This document shows positions 38,353 to 46,674 of a stretch of DNA of 64,000 nucleotides, piece after piece (the stretch's first letter is position 1; the number at the start of each line of letters is the position of its first letter). Made by a program: the position numbers and the translations under genes. Origin of the DNA: Sphingomonas sp. Leaf22 (lineage in GTDB: Bacteria > Pseudomonadota > Alphaproteobacteria > Sphingomonadales > Sphingomonadaceae). Location: contig NZ_LMKP01000012.1 in NCBI RefSeq assembly GCF_001421715.1, positions 42,501-106,500 on the forward strand, read 5' to 3'. The notes under the pieces are model-generated. The model had not been told where the DNA came from, did not search any database, and saw only the letters and a list, made by a program, of their open reading frames with translations.

Positions 38353-39275
38353 TCCCGCCCCGCGCCGAGCTCGTCGCGCACGCCCGCGACACCATCGCGC
38401 GCGGTTCGAAAAGTTTCGCGGCGGCGAGCAAGCTGTTCGACCGCCAAACCCGCGAACGCGCCTGGCTGCTCTATGCCTGGTGTCGCGCCTGCGACGATCT
38501 GGCGGACGGGCAGGACATGGGGCACGGGATGCAGCGGCTCGACGATGCCCCCGCGCGCCTGCTGCTGATCCGCGAGCGCACGGCGCAGGCGCTGGCCGGG
38601 CAGCCGACCGGCGATCCGGCCTTCGACGCGCTGGGCGTCGTCGCGGCCGAGGTCGGTTTGCCGCACCGGCTGATCCACGACGTGATCGACGGATTCCAGC
38701 TCGACGCCGATGGCTGGCAACCGGTGACCGAGAACGATCTGTACCAATATTGCTATCACGTCGCGGGCGCGGTCGGCGGGCTGATGGCGGTGGTGATGGG
38801 CGTGCCCGCACAGGACCACGACACGCTCGACCGCGCCTGCGATCTCGGCCTCGCTTTCCAGCTCGCCAATATCGCCCGTGACGTGGCGGAGGATGCCGCC
38901 GCCGGGCGCTGCTATTTGCCGCGCGACTGGCTGGCCGAACAGCGCATCGACCCGGCCGATCCGATGGCGACGCCCGATCGGGTTGCGGTGCTCGCCCGGC
39001 GGATGGCGGCGCGCGCGGCGCTCCACGAGGACAGCGCCCGGGTCGGCGCGGCGCGCCTGCCATGGCGATCGGCATGGGCGGTACTGGCTGCCGCCGACAT
39101 CTATGGCGGCATCGCCCGCAAGGTTGCGGCGGCTGGCCCCGCGGCGTGGGACCAGCGCCAGACGACGTCGAAGGGCAAGAAGATCGCGGCGATCGCCCGC
39201 GCGTTCATCGCCGCCCGCTGGCGCCCGGCCCCCGATACGCCCCGCGACCCGTCGCTCTGGACGCGCCCGAACTAG
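38349..39275 (+). CDS. crtB: Phytoene synthase
   Basis: Protein of 308 residues. The start is taken as TTG at 38349, overlapping the LOG stop (TTGA), since no better start is seen before the conserved RGSKSFAAASKLF. First aspartate motif is CDDLADGQD (DxxxD), second is NIARDVAEDA (DxxxD), with FQLANIARD before it and GRCYLPRDWL after. It condenses two geranylgeranyl-PP to phytoene. crtE, which makes that substrate, is not in the window. Confidence 0.94.
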   Translation: MIPPRAELVAHARDTIARGSKSFAAASKLFDRQTRERAWLLYAWCRACDDLADGQDMGHGMQRLDDAPARLLLIRERTAQALAGQPTGDPAFDALGVVAAEVGLPHRLIHDVIDGFQLDADGWQPVTENDLYQYCYHVAGAVGGLMAVVMGVPAQDHDTLDRACDLGLAFQLANIARDVAEDAAAGRCYLPRDWLAEQRIDPADPMATPDRVAVLARRMAARAALHEDSARVGAARLPWRSAWAVLAAADIYGGIARKVAAAGPAAWDQRQTTSKGKKIAAIARAFIAARWRPAPDTPRDPSLWTRPN

Positions 39276-39309
39276 GACGGAGCGACGTTCAACGATCCTT
39301 AAGAATGTT

Positions 39310-39405
39310 CGTCATTCCCGCGCAGGCGGGAATCCATAGCCGCTGAGGTTTGTGCTGAAGTAGTGACCTCGGCGCATATGGACTCCCGCCTGCGCGGGAG
39401 TGACG
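39310..39405. repeat. Palindromic repeat family A, variant (copy 3)
   Basis: Arms 39310-39338 and 39377-39405 are reverse complements at 27 of 29 positions with core CCCGCGCAGGCGGG. It lies between the convergent crtB and AI-2E permease genes. Confidence 0.88.
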
Positions 39406-39456
39406 ACAGAGCATGGGCTGGGGACCGGAAGGAGGAGAGCAGAAACATCCGCTTCC

Positions 39457-40527
39457 TCACTGGTCCTCCCCCTTCACCTTGTCGGTTGCCACCGTAATCT
39501 CCCGCCCCAGCAACGCCTGCACGTAAATCCGCTGCACCAGCACGAACACGACGATGGTCAGCGGCGCGGCCAGCACCACGCCGATGAACCCGAACATCAG
39601 CCCCATGCCGATGACCGAGAACAGCAGCACGGCGGGCGGCACGTCGACGGCGTGCTTCTGGACGATGGGTTGCAGGATATTGCCCTGAATCTGCTGGACG
39701 ATCAGGAACAGCACGATCGTCCACAGCGCGGTCGACGGCGAATGGGTGAAGGCCAGCATCACCGCGGGCAGTCCGGCGATGATCGGCCCGACATAGGGCA
39801 CGATATCCATCAACCCGGCGATCAGGCCCAGCCCGATCGCGGCGGGCACGCCCAGCAGCCACAGCCCGGTGCCGGTCAGCACCGCGACGACGACGATCGC
39901 CACCGCTTCACCCTTCATCCATCCGCGCAGGCCCGCGGCGGCATCGTCCACCGCCTTGCGCGCGACCGGTTCGGCCGCCGGCGGCACCAGCTTCACCAGA
40001 CCGCGGCGATACAGTTCGGGATCGGCCGCGAGGAAGATCGCCCCGACCAGCACCAGCACCGCATCCGACAGTCCCGACCCGATCGACAGGACATAGCTGC
40101 CCGCGCGCGACATGATCGTCGACAGGTCGCTGCTGCCCTGCGACAGCAGGTCGCGCGCCGGCTCGCCCAGCCCCCATGCGTCCAGTTGCCGCTGGATCGC
40201 CTGCAACGCCGACGGGATCTGTTCGCGGATCGTATCGAACTGCTGCACCAGCTGCGCGCCGAAGCCATAGAAGATGCCGATCACGATCCCCAGCAACAGG
40301 ATGATCGCCGCCGCCAGCGCCAGCCCGCGCGGCAGGTGGGTCCATTTCTGAATGCGGCGCGCGACCGCGCTGAACAACACCGCGATGACCGTCGCGGCAA
40401 AGACCAGCAGCACCAGCCGCATCATCGAGAGGATGAGATACCCGGTGCCGATGATCGCCAGCACCATCACCGTCATCGCCGCGACCCGTGCATAGCCCGG
40501 TCCCGCCTGTTCCGTGTCACCCCGCAT
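39457..40527 (-). CDS. AI-2E family transporter (PerM-like permease)
   Basis: Protein of about 356 residues with eight membrane helices and the large periplasmic loop between helices 3 and 4 (about residues 80-150 of this form). Typical segments: YVGPIIAGLPAVMLAF, QQIQGNILQPIVQKHAVDVPP and GFIGVVLAAPLTIVV. Members export autoinducer-2, or act as Na+/H+ antiporters; the substrate is unknown. The start with AAGGGG upstream (40527) is preferred; an in-frame ATG at 40590 adds 21 residues. Confidence 0.88.
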   Translation of the reverse strand: MRGDTEQAGPGYARVAAMTVMVLAIIGTGYLILSMMRLVLLVFAATVIAVLFSAVARRIQKWTHLPRGLALAAAIILLLGIVIGIFYGFGAQLVQQFDTIREQIPSALQAIQRQLDAWGLGEPARDLLSQGSSDLSTIMSRAGSYVLSIGSGLSDAVLVLVGAIFLAADPELYRRGLVKLVPPAAEPVARKAVDDAAAGLRGWMKGEAVAIVVVAVLTGTGLWLLGVPAAIGLGLIAGLMDIVPYVGPIIAGLPAVMLAFTHSPSTALWTIVLFLIVQQIQGNILQPIVQKHAVDVPPAVLLFSVIGMGLMFGFIGVVLAAPLTIVVFVLVQRIYVQALLGREITVATDKVKGEDQ

Positions 40528-40642
40528 CGCCATCCCCTTCGGTGCGTCAACGGGCGGAACCCGCCGCCGTTCCGTGTTGGTGGCGGGCATCGTTCGAACG
40601 ATCGTATCCGAAACGATTGCACCGCGTCGTGACTGTCGCTAA

Positions 40643-40657
40643 TGCGAGCAAATCGCA
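40643..40657. promoter_or_regulatory. Candidate operator (TGCGA-N5-TCGCA) before the TonB-dependent receptor
   Basis: A perfect 5-base inverted repeat with a 5-base spacer lies 15 bases before the receptor's start codon. Receptor genes of this kind are commonly iron-regulated, so Fur is a candidate, but this is not a recognised consensus and the assignment is weak. Confidence 0.3.
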
Positions 40658-40671
40658 ATAGGGGGAACGAC

Positions 40672-42783
40672 GTGAAACTGTGGTGGATGCCGGCGATGAC
40701 GGCGGCGATGATGGCAACCCCGGTGGCGGCGCAGGAACGCCCCGCCGGCGACGACGCCGACATCGTGGTCGAGGGACGCGCCCGGCAACTTTATCGCACC
40801 ACCATCACCACCGTCGGCAAATCGGCGCAGGACCCGCTCGACATTCCGCAGGCGTTGCAGGTCATCAACCACGAACTGTTCACCGATCAGGGCGCGCGCG
40901 ACGCGACCGACCTGTATCGCAATATCTCGGGCGTCAGCGCGTACAGCTATGCCGGCGTCACCTTCCGTGGGTTTCGCCAGGACGAATCTTTCTATGACGG
41001 GATGCGCGGCAATCCGTTCGTCGGCTTTACCGTGCCGCAATTGTTCAACATCGACCGGGTCGAGGTGCTGAAGGGACCGGCGGGGCTGTTCTTCGGCCCC
41101 GGTGCGCCGGGCGGGATCATCAACTATGTGTCGAAAACGCCGTCGGACCGCTCGGCGCTGCGCACCGTCGTCACCGCCGGCAATTACGACCGGTTCGGCA
41201 TCTCGGCGGAGGCGATCGACCGCATCGATGCCGATGGTGTCGTGTCCTATCGCATCGGCGGCTTTTACGAAGCGATGCAGCCGTACCGCTTCAACACCCT
41301 GCACAAGGCGCTGATCGGCGATGCCGGGCTGTCGATCCGCACCAATCCCGGCGGGCTGCTGACGCTGCAGGTCACCACCTACGACAATGATCTGCGCGCC
41401 AACCGGCTGCGCGGGGTGCTGGTCGACGACAGCGGCCGTTTCCGCACCTCGATCGGCTGGAATGCGAACGAAAAGAGCGATGATCTCCACCTCGCATCGA
41501 CCGCATGGGCCGCGCGCTATGCGACCGCGATCGGCGATGCGGTGACGCTCGATGCCGGCGTCCGCAGCTTCCGCTCGACCGAACGCCAGCAATATCACGA
41601 GCCGCGCGGGTTGAGTGCGGCCAACCCCGATCTGGTCCTGCGCGAATTTCGCGATCAGGTCCGCCCGGTCGATGGCCTGTCGTTCATGGCCAATGCCACC
41701 GCGCGCACGACCTTGCTCGGCCTGTCGCACCGCGTTCAGATCGGCGGCGACTGGTATCGCGAATCGAACGCGCTGGAGTCGCGGATCCTGCGCGCTGGCG
41801 TGTTGCCGCTCAGCCTGTCCAACCCGGTCTATGGCCGTTCCGATGGTGATGCGTTGCGGGCGACGGCTCTGCCCTTCACCGTCACCGATACCGATTCGCG
41901 CCGCTTCGGCGTCTATGCGCAGGATCAGATCGACCTGACCGCGCATCTCCTGCTGGTCGCGGGCGTCCGCTACGACCGGTTCGAGGATAGCACCCATGTT
42001 GCCACCGCCGGCCGGGTGACGGCGAACGCGCGGTACGAGGACGGCGATATCACCTTCCGCACCGGCGCAATCTACCGGCCGCAGGACGATCTGTCGCTCT
42101 ATGTCAGCTGGTCGCAGGGCTTCGATCCGCAGGCCCCGGCCAGCCAGCTGCCCGCCGCCGGCGGTCCCTTCGCCCCGATCACCGGCAACCAGATCGAAAC
42201 CGGCTTCAAATCGCGGCTGCTCGACGGTCGGGTACAGGCCAATGCCGCGCTCTATCGCATCGTTCGCCGCAATCTGTTGCAGGTCGATCCCAGCCTGCCG
42301 CCGGTCGGCGGTGTCGATCAGCTCCGCCCGATCGGCGAGGTGACCAGCAAGGGGGTCGAGATCGATCTGACCACCGATCTGACGCCGGACTGGGTGCTGC
42401 TCGCCAATTACGCTTATAACGATACGCGCATCACCGGCAGCGTCGCCGGCCAGTCGCTGGCCGATGCGATCGGCAATCGCTTCGCCAATGCGCCCGCGCA
42501 CAAGCTGGGGTTCTGGACCCGCTATCAGGTCGCACCGCTCCGCACCGCCTTCGCGTTCGGCGGCGAGCATGTGTCGCGCCGGGTCAGCCGCTCGGGACAG
42601 CCGGTGCTGCCCTACACCATCTTCGACGCGTCGATCACGCGCCAACTGGGCTTCGCCGAACTGATGCTGCGCGTCGATAACCTGTTCGACAAAGTCTATG
42701 CCGCGTCGGGCTTTACCGCGCAGACCGGCCATTTCCCCGGCGAACCGCGCACCGCCTTCGTCGAACTACGCACGAAATTCTGA
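40672..42783 (+). CDS. TonB-dependent siderophore-type receptor
   Basis: Protein of 703 residues from a GTG with GGGGG upstream, which gives the signal peptide KLWWMPAMTAAMMATPVAAQ. The plug domain (about 45-175) includes DIPQALQVINHELF, TFRGFRQDES, and VEVLKGPAGLFFGPGAPGGI. The 22-strand barrel follows (YVSWSQGFDPQAP, GVEIDLTTDLTPDW, LMLRVDNLFDKVY) and the chain ends in phenylalanine. It imports ferric siderophores or similar ligands using TonB energy. No siderophore biosynthesis genes are near. Confidence 0.93.
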   Translation: MKLWWMPAMTAAMMATPVAAQERPAGDDADIVVEGRARQLYRTTITTVGKSAQDPLDIPQALQVINHELFTDQGARDATDLYRNISGVSAYSYAGVTFRGFRQDESFYDGMRGNPFVGFTVPQLFNIDRVEVLKGPAGLFFGPGAPGGIINYVSKTPSDRSALRTVVTAGNYDRFGISAEAIDRIDADGVVSYRIGGFYEAMQPYRFNTLHKALIGDAGLSIRTNPGGLLTLQVTTYDNDLRANRLRGVLVDDSGRFRTSIGWNANEKSDDLHLASTAWAARYATAIGDAVTLDAGVRSFRSTERQQYHEPRGLSAANPDLVLREFRDQVRPVDGLSFMANATARTTLLGLSHRVQIGGDWYRESNALESRILRAGVLPLSLSNPVYGRSDGDALRATALPFTVTDTDSRRFGVYAQDQIDLTAHLLLVAGVRYDRFEDSTHVATAGRVTANARYEDGDITFRTGAIYRPQDDLSLYVSWSQGFDPQAPASQLPAAGGPFAPITGNQIETGFKSRLLDGRVQANAALYRIVRRNLLQVDPSLPPVGGVDQLRPIGEVTSKGVEIDLTTDLTPDWVLLANYAYNDTRITGSVAGQSLADAIGNRFANAPAHKLGFWTRYQVAPLRTAFAFGGEHVSRRVSRSGQPVLPYTIFDASITRQLGFAELMLRVDNLFDKVYAASGFTAQTGHFPGEPRTAFVELRTKF

Positions 42784-42789
42784 GCGTCG

Positions 42790-42821
42790 TTTGGAAACGC
42801 GCGGAAGGGCGCGTTTTCAAA
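42790..42821. terminator. Bidirectional terminator between receptor gene and ThiE-like gene
   Basis: TTTGgAAACGCGC pairs with GCGCGTTTTCAAA around GGAAGG. The A/T-rich stem base on both sides would give U-tracts in either direction. It overlaps the last bases of the convergent ThiE-like gene. Confidence 0.65.
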
Positions 42822-43341
42822 CAGCCTCCAACCACGCATCGATCGCGGCCCAACCGGCGATGCCCGGCAGCGTGCGGGCGCGCTGCTCGGTCATCCCGCC
42901 CAGGGCGATGACCGGCAGGCGCGCGCCGCGGCTCAGCAGCGCGAAGCGGACACGGCCAAGCGGCCTTGCGCCCGGATGCGAGCGGGTGGCGAAGACGGGC
43001 GAGACGAAGGTTGCATCGACCCCCGCCCGCTCGGCGGCGATGCGTTCGGGCACCGAATGCACCGGTCGTGTCGCCAACCCCCTGTTCTTGCGCGCTTTGC
43101 GGCCATGCACCCCGTCGCCCCCCGGCAGGAACGGTCCGGCGACCAGCAGCACCAGCCGCCGCGCCCGCGCGATTCGCCGCACCTGTGCAAACATCCGCCG
43201 CCTTTTCCCTTCGGGCGTAGCATATTGGCGAAAGACGACCCCGCTGCCGCGTGGCAACTTCGCTACCTTCGCCGCCAGGTCGTCGCCCAGACGCTCGTCG
43301 GTCATCAGCCAGCGGCTCGGCAAAGGGTGGCGGCGACGCAT
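42817..43341 (-). CDS. Thiamine-phosphate-synthase-like (ThiE/TenI) protein
   Basis: Protein of 174 residues, shorter than ThiE (about 210). The C-terminal half keeps the TIM-barrel strands of the family: VDATFVSPVFATRSHPGARPLG (the VSPVFxT motif), LPVIALGGMTEQ. The N-terminal part lacks the usual pyrophosphate-binding arginine/lysine motif. It may be TenI-like rather than a true thiamine phosphate synthase. It is divergent from yggS with only 22 bases between start codons. Confidence 0.75.
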   Translation of the reverse strand: MRRRHPLPSRWLMTDERLGDDLAAKVAKLPRGSGVVFRQYATPEGKRRRMFAQVRRIARARRLVLLVAGPFLPGGDGVHGRKARKNRGLATRPVHSVPERIAAERAGVDATFVSPVFATRSHPGARPLGRVRFALLSRGARLPVIALGGMTEQRARTLPGIAGWAAIDAWLEAV

Positions 43342-43363
43342 GACCGCCTCTATAGCGCGCGCG

Positions 43364-44026
43364 ATGACCGAAACCGCAACCTCGCTTGGCCACCTTCGCG
43401 ACCGGATCGCCCATGCCGAATCGATCGCGCGCCGGGACCGTGGCGCGACGACGCTGATCGCGGTCAGCAAGACCCGCGACGCCGCCGCCATCCAGCCGCT
43501 GATCGACGCCGGACAGCGCGTCTTCGGCGAAAACCGGGTGCAGGAGGCGCAGGCGAAATGGCCGGCGTTGCAGGCGGTTACCCCCGGCATCGAACTGCAT
43601 CTGGTCGGGCAGCTGCAATCGAACAAGGCCGAGGACGCGGTCCGCCTGTTCGACGCGATCCATTCGGTCGACCGCCCGTCGCTGGTCGCGGCACTGGCGA
43701 AGGCGATCGACAAGACCGGCCGCGCACCCGCCTGTTTCCTCCAGGTCGATATCGGCGACGAACCGCAAAAGGGCGGCTGCCCCCTTGCCGATCTGCCCGC
43801 GCTGCTGGCCGAGGCGAAGGCGGCGGGCCTGCCCATCGCGGGCCTGATGTGCGTGCCCCCCGCCGGCCTCGACGCCGCCCCCTATTTCGCGCTGACCGCC
43901 AAGCTCGCTCGTGACCACGGCCTGACCGCCTTGAGCATGGGCATGTCCGACGATTTCGAGACCGCCGTCACCCTCGGCGCGACCCATGTCCGCGTCGGAT
44001 CGGCGCTGTTCGGCCCGCGCGGCTGA
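43364..44026 (+). CDS. yggS: YggS-family PLP homeostasis protein
   Basis: Protein of 220 residues, one alanine-racemase-like TIM barrel. The PLP lysine is in TLIAVSKTRDA (about residue 37), and IDAGQRVFGENRVQEA, HLVGQLQSNKA and LSMGMSDDFETAVTLGATHVRVGSALFG are family hallmarks. YggS has no known catalytic activity and buffers pyridoxal phosphate. The ATG at 43364 lies just past the ThiE-like start on the other strand. A HAD phosphatase gene follows after 16 bases. Confidence 0.95.
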   Translation: MTETATSLGHLRDRIAHAESIARRDRGATTLIAVSKTRDAAAIQPLIDAGQRVFGENRVQEAQAKWPALQAVTPGIELHLVGQLQSNKAEDAVRLFDAIHSVDRPSLVAALAKAIDKTGRAPACFLQVDIGDEPQKGGCPLADLPALLAEAKAAGLPIAGLMCVPPAGLDAAPYFALTAKLARDHGLTALSMGMSDDFETAVTLGATHVRVGSALFGPRG

Positions 44027-44042
44027 CCCTACGGAGCGTATC

Positions 44043-44726
44043 ATGACCCGTCCGCAAGCCTTGTTGTTCGATTTCGACGGTGTGCTGCTGGAGAGCGAAT
44101 TCGCCGGCAACCGCCAGATCGCCGAATTCCTCACGCAAGCCGGCTACCCGACCAGCGCCGCCGATTCGATGGCCAATTTCATGGGGCTGTCGGGCACCCA
44201 CTTCACCCAGGCGATCGAACGCTGGGTCGGCGGACCGATCCCCGCCGGCTTTTTCGAAGCCCGCGCGATCGAAGACGCCCGGGTACTGGAAGACGGCGTC
44301 GAGGCAGTGGCCGGCGCGATCGCCTTCGTCCGCTCGCTCCCCGCCGACCTGCCGCGCGCGATCGTCTCGTCGAGTACGACCCACTGGATCTCGACCCATC
44401 TGCGCCATCTGGGGCTGGCCGACGCGTTCGGCGATCACATCTACAGTGGCAAGGAGCATGTCGCGAACGGCAAGCCCGCGCCCGACCTGTATCTCTACGG
44501 CGCGAAGCAGCTCGGCGTGCCGATCGAACAATGCGCTATCCTCGAGGACTCACCGGTCGGCGTCACCGGCGCGGTCGCATCGGGCGCGCGCGTGATCGGC
44601 CTGTGCGCGGGCACGCATTGCGGCGTCGGCCACGACGCCCGCCTGCGCGAACTGGGCGTCACCGACATCGCCCATGGCTTCGATGAGGTTGCGAAGCTGC
44701 TGGGGCTGGAGCCGGTGAACGCCTGA
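44043..44726 (+). CDS. HAD-superfamily phosphatase (subclass IA)
   Basis: Protein of 227 residues; GGAG lies eight bases upstream of the ATG. Motif I LLFDFDGVLLESE gives the nucleophilic aspartate, motif II IVSSSTTHW, motif III lysine in GKPAPDLYLYGAKQLG and motif IV ILEDSPVGVTGAVASG. The helical cap makes it beta-phosphoglucomutase/phosphoglycolate-phosphatase-like. The substrate is unknown; a dephosphorylating role linked to PLP with YggS upstream is only a guess. Confidence 0.9.
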   Translation: MTRPQALLFDFDGVLLESEFAGNRQIAEFLTQAGYPTSAADSMANFMGLSGTHFTQAIERWVGGPIPAGFFEARAIEDARVLEDGVEAVAGAIAFVRSLPADLPRAIVSSSTTHWISTHLRHLGLADAFGDHIYSGKEHVANGKPAPDLYLYGAKQLGVPIEQCAILEDSPVGVTGAVASGARVIGLCAGTHCGVGHDARLRELGVTDIAHGFDEVAKLLGLEPVNA

Positions 44727-44751
44727 ATCGGTTCACGCGACGGCGTGGAAT

Positions 44752-44958
44752 AGAAGAAATTGGTTCGCGCAGAGCCGCCGAGGCGCGGAGAGGTTGTTCT
44801 TGACGCAACCTCACCCGCGACCGCGGCCTTTCTTGCAGGTTGCAGCGGGCGCATTCGTCTGCCGAACGCACGCGAAGACGCAGCAAACGCAACCCACCTG
44901 CGCCTCCGCGCCTCTGCGCGAAATCTGACCTTCTTCGCGCCTTCGCGCGAACCGATCC
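44752..44958. repeat. Palindromic repeat family F
   Basis: Outer arms GGTTCGCGC (about 44763) and GCGCGAACC (about 44946) pair; inner segments CGCAGAGCCGCCGAGGCGCGGAG and CTCCGCGCCTCTGCGC also pair. It resembles the GAGGCGCGGAG repeats dispersed in other proteobacteria. It fills the 261-base gap before the cytochrome gene. Confidence 0.7.
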
Positions 44959-44987
44959 CGGCTCGCCGCGAAGACAGAACCGAAGCG

Positions 44988-45668
44988 TTACTCGCCCTTC
45001 TTCGCCGCCTGTTCCGCCGCCGCCGGATCGACCGACGGCGCGCCCGAAGCGGGTGTGGCCGCGTTCACGATGTCGGCGGTATTGGCGGTCGCGCCCTCCT
45101 CGACATTCTTCACGCCTTCCTCGGCCGGCGCGGCTCCGGCGGCGGGGGCGGCCGGCAACGGCAGGTTCGACCCCTGCGTGTTGAGATAGGCGATGACGTT
45201 CGCCCGGTCCTCGGCACTGCCCAGACCGGCAAAGGTCATCTTGGTCCCCGGCGCATATTTGCGCGGCGACGTCAGCCACGCGTTCATCGCGTCGAAGTCC
45301 CAATTGCCCGCAACGCCGGTCAACGCACTCGAATAGGCGAAACCGGCCAGATGGCCATGTTTCTTGCCGATCACGCCCCACAGGTTCGGGCCGATACCAT
45401 TGGCCCCGCCCTGATTGACGGTATGACAGGCCGCGCATTTCTTGAAGACTTCGGCCCCCTTGGCGACGTCGGCGGAGGCCAGCAACGTCGCGATCGGCAC
45501 CGCCGCCGCACCGCCGCCGCCACCCGCCTCGGCAGCGCCCTCCACCGGATAGCCCGACTTTTCCGGCGGACCGGAATGGAAGATCATGCCACTGGCAATG
45601 GACAGTCCGAGGGCCGCGGCGCATCCCGCCAATACCCAACCCGCGATCGTGTTCGTCCGGTCGTCCAT
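44988..45668 (-). CDS. Membrane-anchored class I cytochrome c
   Basis: Protein of 226 residues. One N-terminal helix (MDDRTNTIAGWVLAGCAAAL...) anchors it in the inner membrane. The haem site is KKCAACHTVNQ (CxxCH), with methionine ligand in YAPGTKMTFAGL. A Pro/Ala-rich tail of about 60 residues with acidic patches follows, longer than in the usual CycM/c552 proteins. It probably carries electrons from the bc1 complex to oxidase. It is divergent from the prephenate dehydratase gene. Confidence 0.92.
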   Translation of the reverse strand: MDDRTNTIAGWVLAGCAAALGLSIASGMIFHSGPPEKSGYPVEGAAEAGGGGGAAAVPIATLLASADVAKGAEVFKKCAACHTVNQGGANGIGPNLWGVIGKKHGHLAGFAYSSALTGVAGNWDFDAMNAWLTSPRKYAPGTKMTFAGLGSAEDRANVIAYLNTQGSNLPLPAAPAAGAAPAEEGVKNVEEGATANTADIVNAATPASGAPSVDPAAAEQAAKKGE

Positions 45669-45783
45669 GCGCTGAGCCGTCTCGCCTAAGATGGTTTTGT
45701 TTGGAGCCATGCTTAGAGGTGGCTTTGATTACTGGCAAGACGGGCTTGCCGGTTGCCGCCGCGAGCGATATCCGCCGCCCCCC

Positions 45784-46674
45784 ATGCAGAAATACGCCGC
45801 ACCGGCGCGCCCCCTTGTCGCGCAGATGACCGAAGCCGCCGCCCGCGAACCGCATCGCGCCGTGGCGTTTCAGGGCGCGCCCGGCGCCAATTCGCACGTC
45901 GCGCTGGTACAGGCGTTTCCCGACGCGCTGCCCCTGCCCTGTTTCGGCTTTGCCGATGCAATCGACGCGGTGCGTTCGGGCCAGGCCGACTGCGCGATCA
46001 TTCCGATCGAAAATTCGCTGCACGGTCGCGTCGCCGACATTCATTTCCTGCTGCCCGAATCGGGGCTGGTCATCACCGGCGAACATTTCCTGCCGATCCG
46101 ACACGCGCTGCTGGGCCTCGGTCCGATCGAGGCGGTGCGCCAGGCGATGAGCCACGAACAGGCGCTCGGCCAATGCCGCCACTGGCTCGGCGCGCGCGGC
46201 ATCGAACCGGTGGCGCACCCCGATACGGCGGGCGCGGCAGCGTCGGCGGCGGCGATGGCCGACCCGTCCGTCGCCGCCCTCGCGCCGCCCGCCGCCGCGA
46301 CGCTGTACGGATTGCAGGTGCTGGCCGACGACATCGCTGACGCCGATCACAATACGACCCGCTTCGTCGTGCTCGCCCGCGCCGCCGCATCGGAATTGCC
46401 CGCCGGGCCATGCATGACGACGCTGGTGTTCGAGGTGAAGAACGTGCCCGCCGCCCTGTACAAGGCGATGGGCGGTTTTGCGACCAACGGCGTCAACATG
46501 ACCAAGCTGGAAAGCTATCAGCGCGGCGGCACCTTCGCCGCGACCGAATTCTTCTGCGATATCGAAGGGCGACCGGGCGAACCCCATGTCGACCGCGCGC
46601 TTGAGGAATTGGCGTTCCATACCAAGAGCATGCGGCTGCTGGGCAGCTACGGACGCGCGCGCGAGCGGGGTTAG
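45784..46674 (+). CDS. pheA: Prephenate dehydratase
   Basis: Protein of 296 residues, monofunctional form without chorismate mutase. Catalytic domain motifs include AFQGAPGANSHVAL, IPIENSLHGRV and the essential NTTRFVVL (TRF). The ACT regulatory domain (about 205-290) has VNMTKLESYQRGGTFAATEF, where the usual ESRP is changed to ESYQ. It makes phenylpyruvate for phenylalanine, with feedback by phenylalanine expected from the ACT domain. It converges with nudC, overlapping by four bases. Confidence 0.95.
   Translation: MQKYAAPARPLVAQMTEAAAREPHRAVAFQGAPGANSHVALVQAFPDALPLPCFGFADAIDAVRSGQADCAIIPIENSLHGRVADIHFLLPESGLVITGEHFLPIRHALLGLGPIEAVRQAMSHEQALGQCRHWLGARGIEPVAHPDTAGAAASAAAMADPSVAALAPPAAATLYGLQVLADDIADADHNTTRFVVLARAAASELPAGPCMTTLVFEVKNVPAALYKAMGGFATNGVNMTKLESYQRGGTFAATEFFCDIEGRPGEPHVDRALEELAFHTKSMRLLGSYGRARERG

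Noticed and set aside
40642..40671. ATG start for the TonB-dependent receptor
   Set aside because: It would put ten basic residues before the signal peptide; the GTG at 40672 has GGGGG at proper spacing and gives a normal signal peptide.
42817..43353. Thiamine riboswitch near the ThiE-like gene
   Set aside because: Only about 22 bases separate the start codons of the divergent genes, too few for a THI box.
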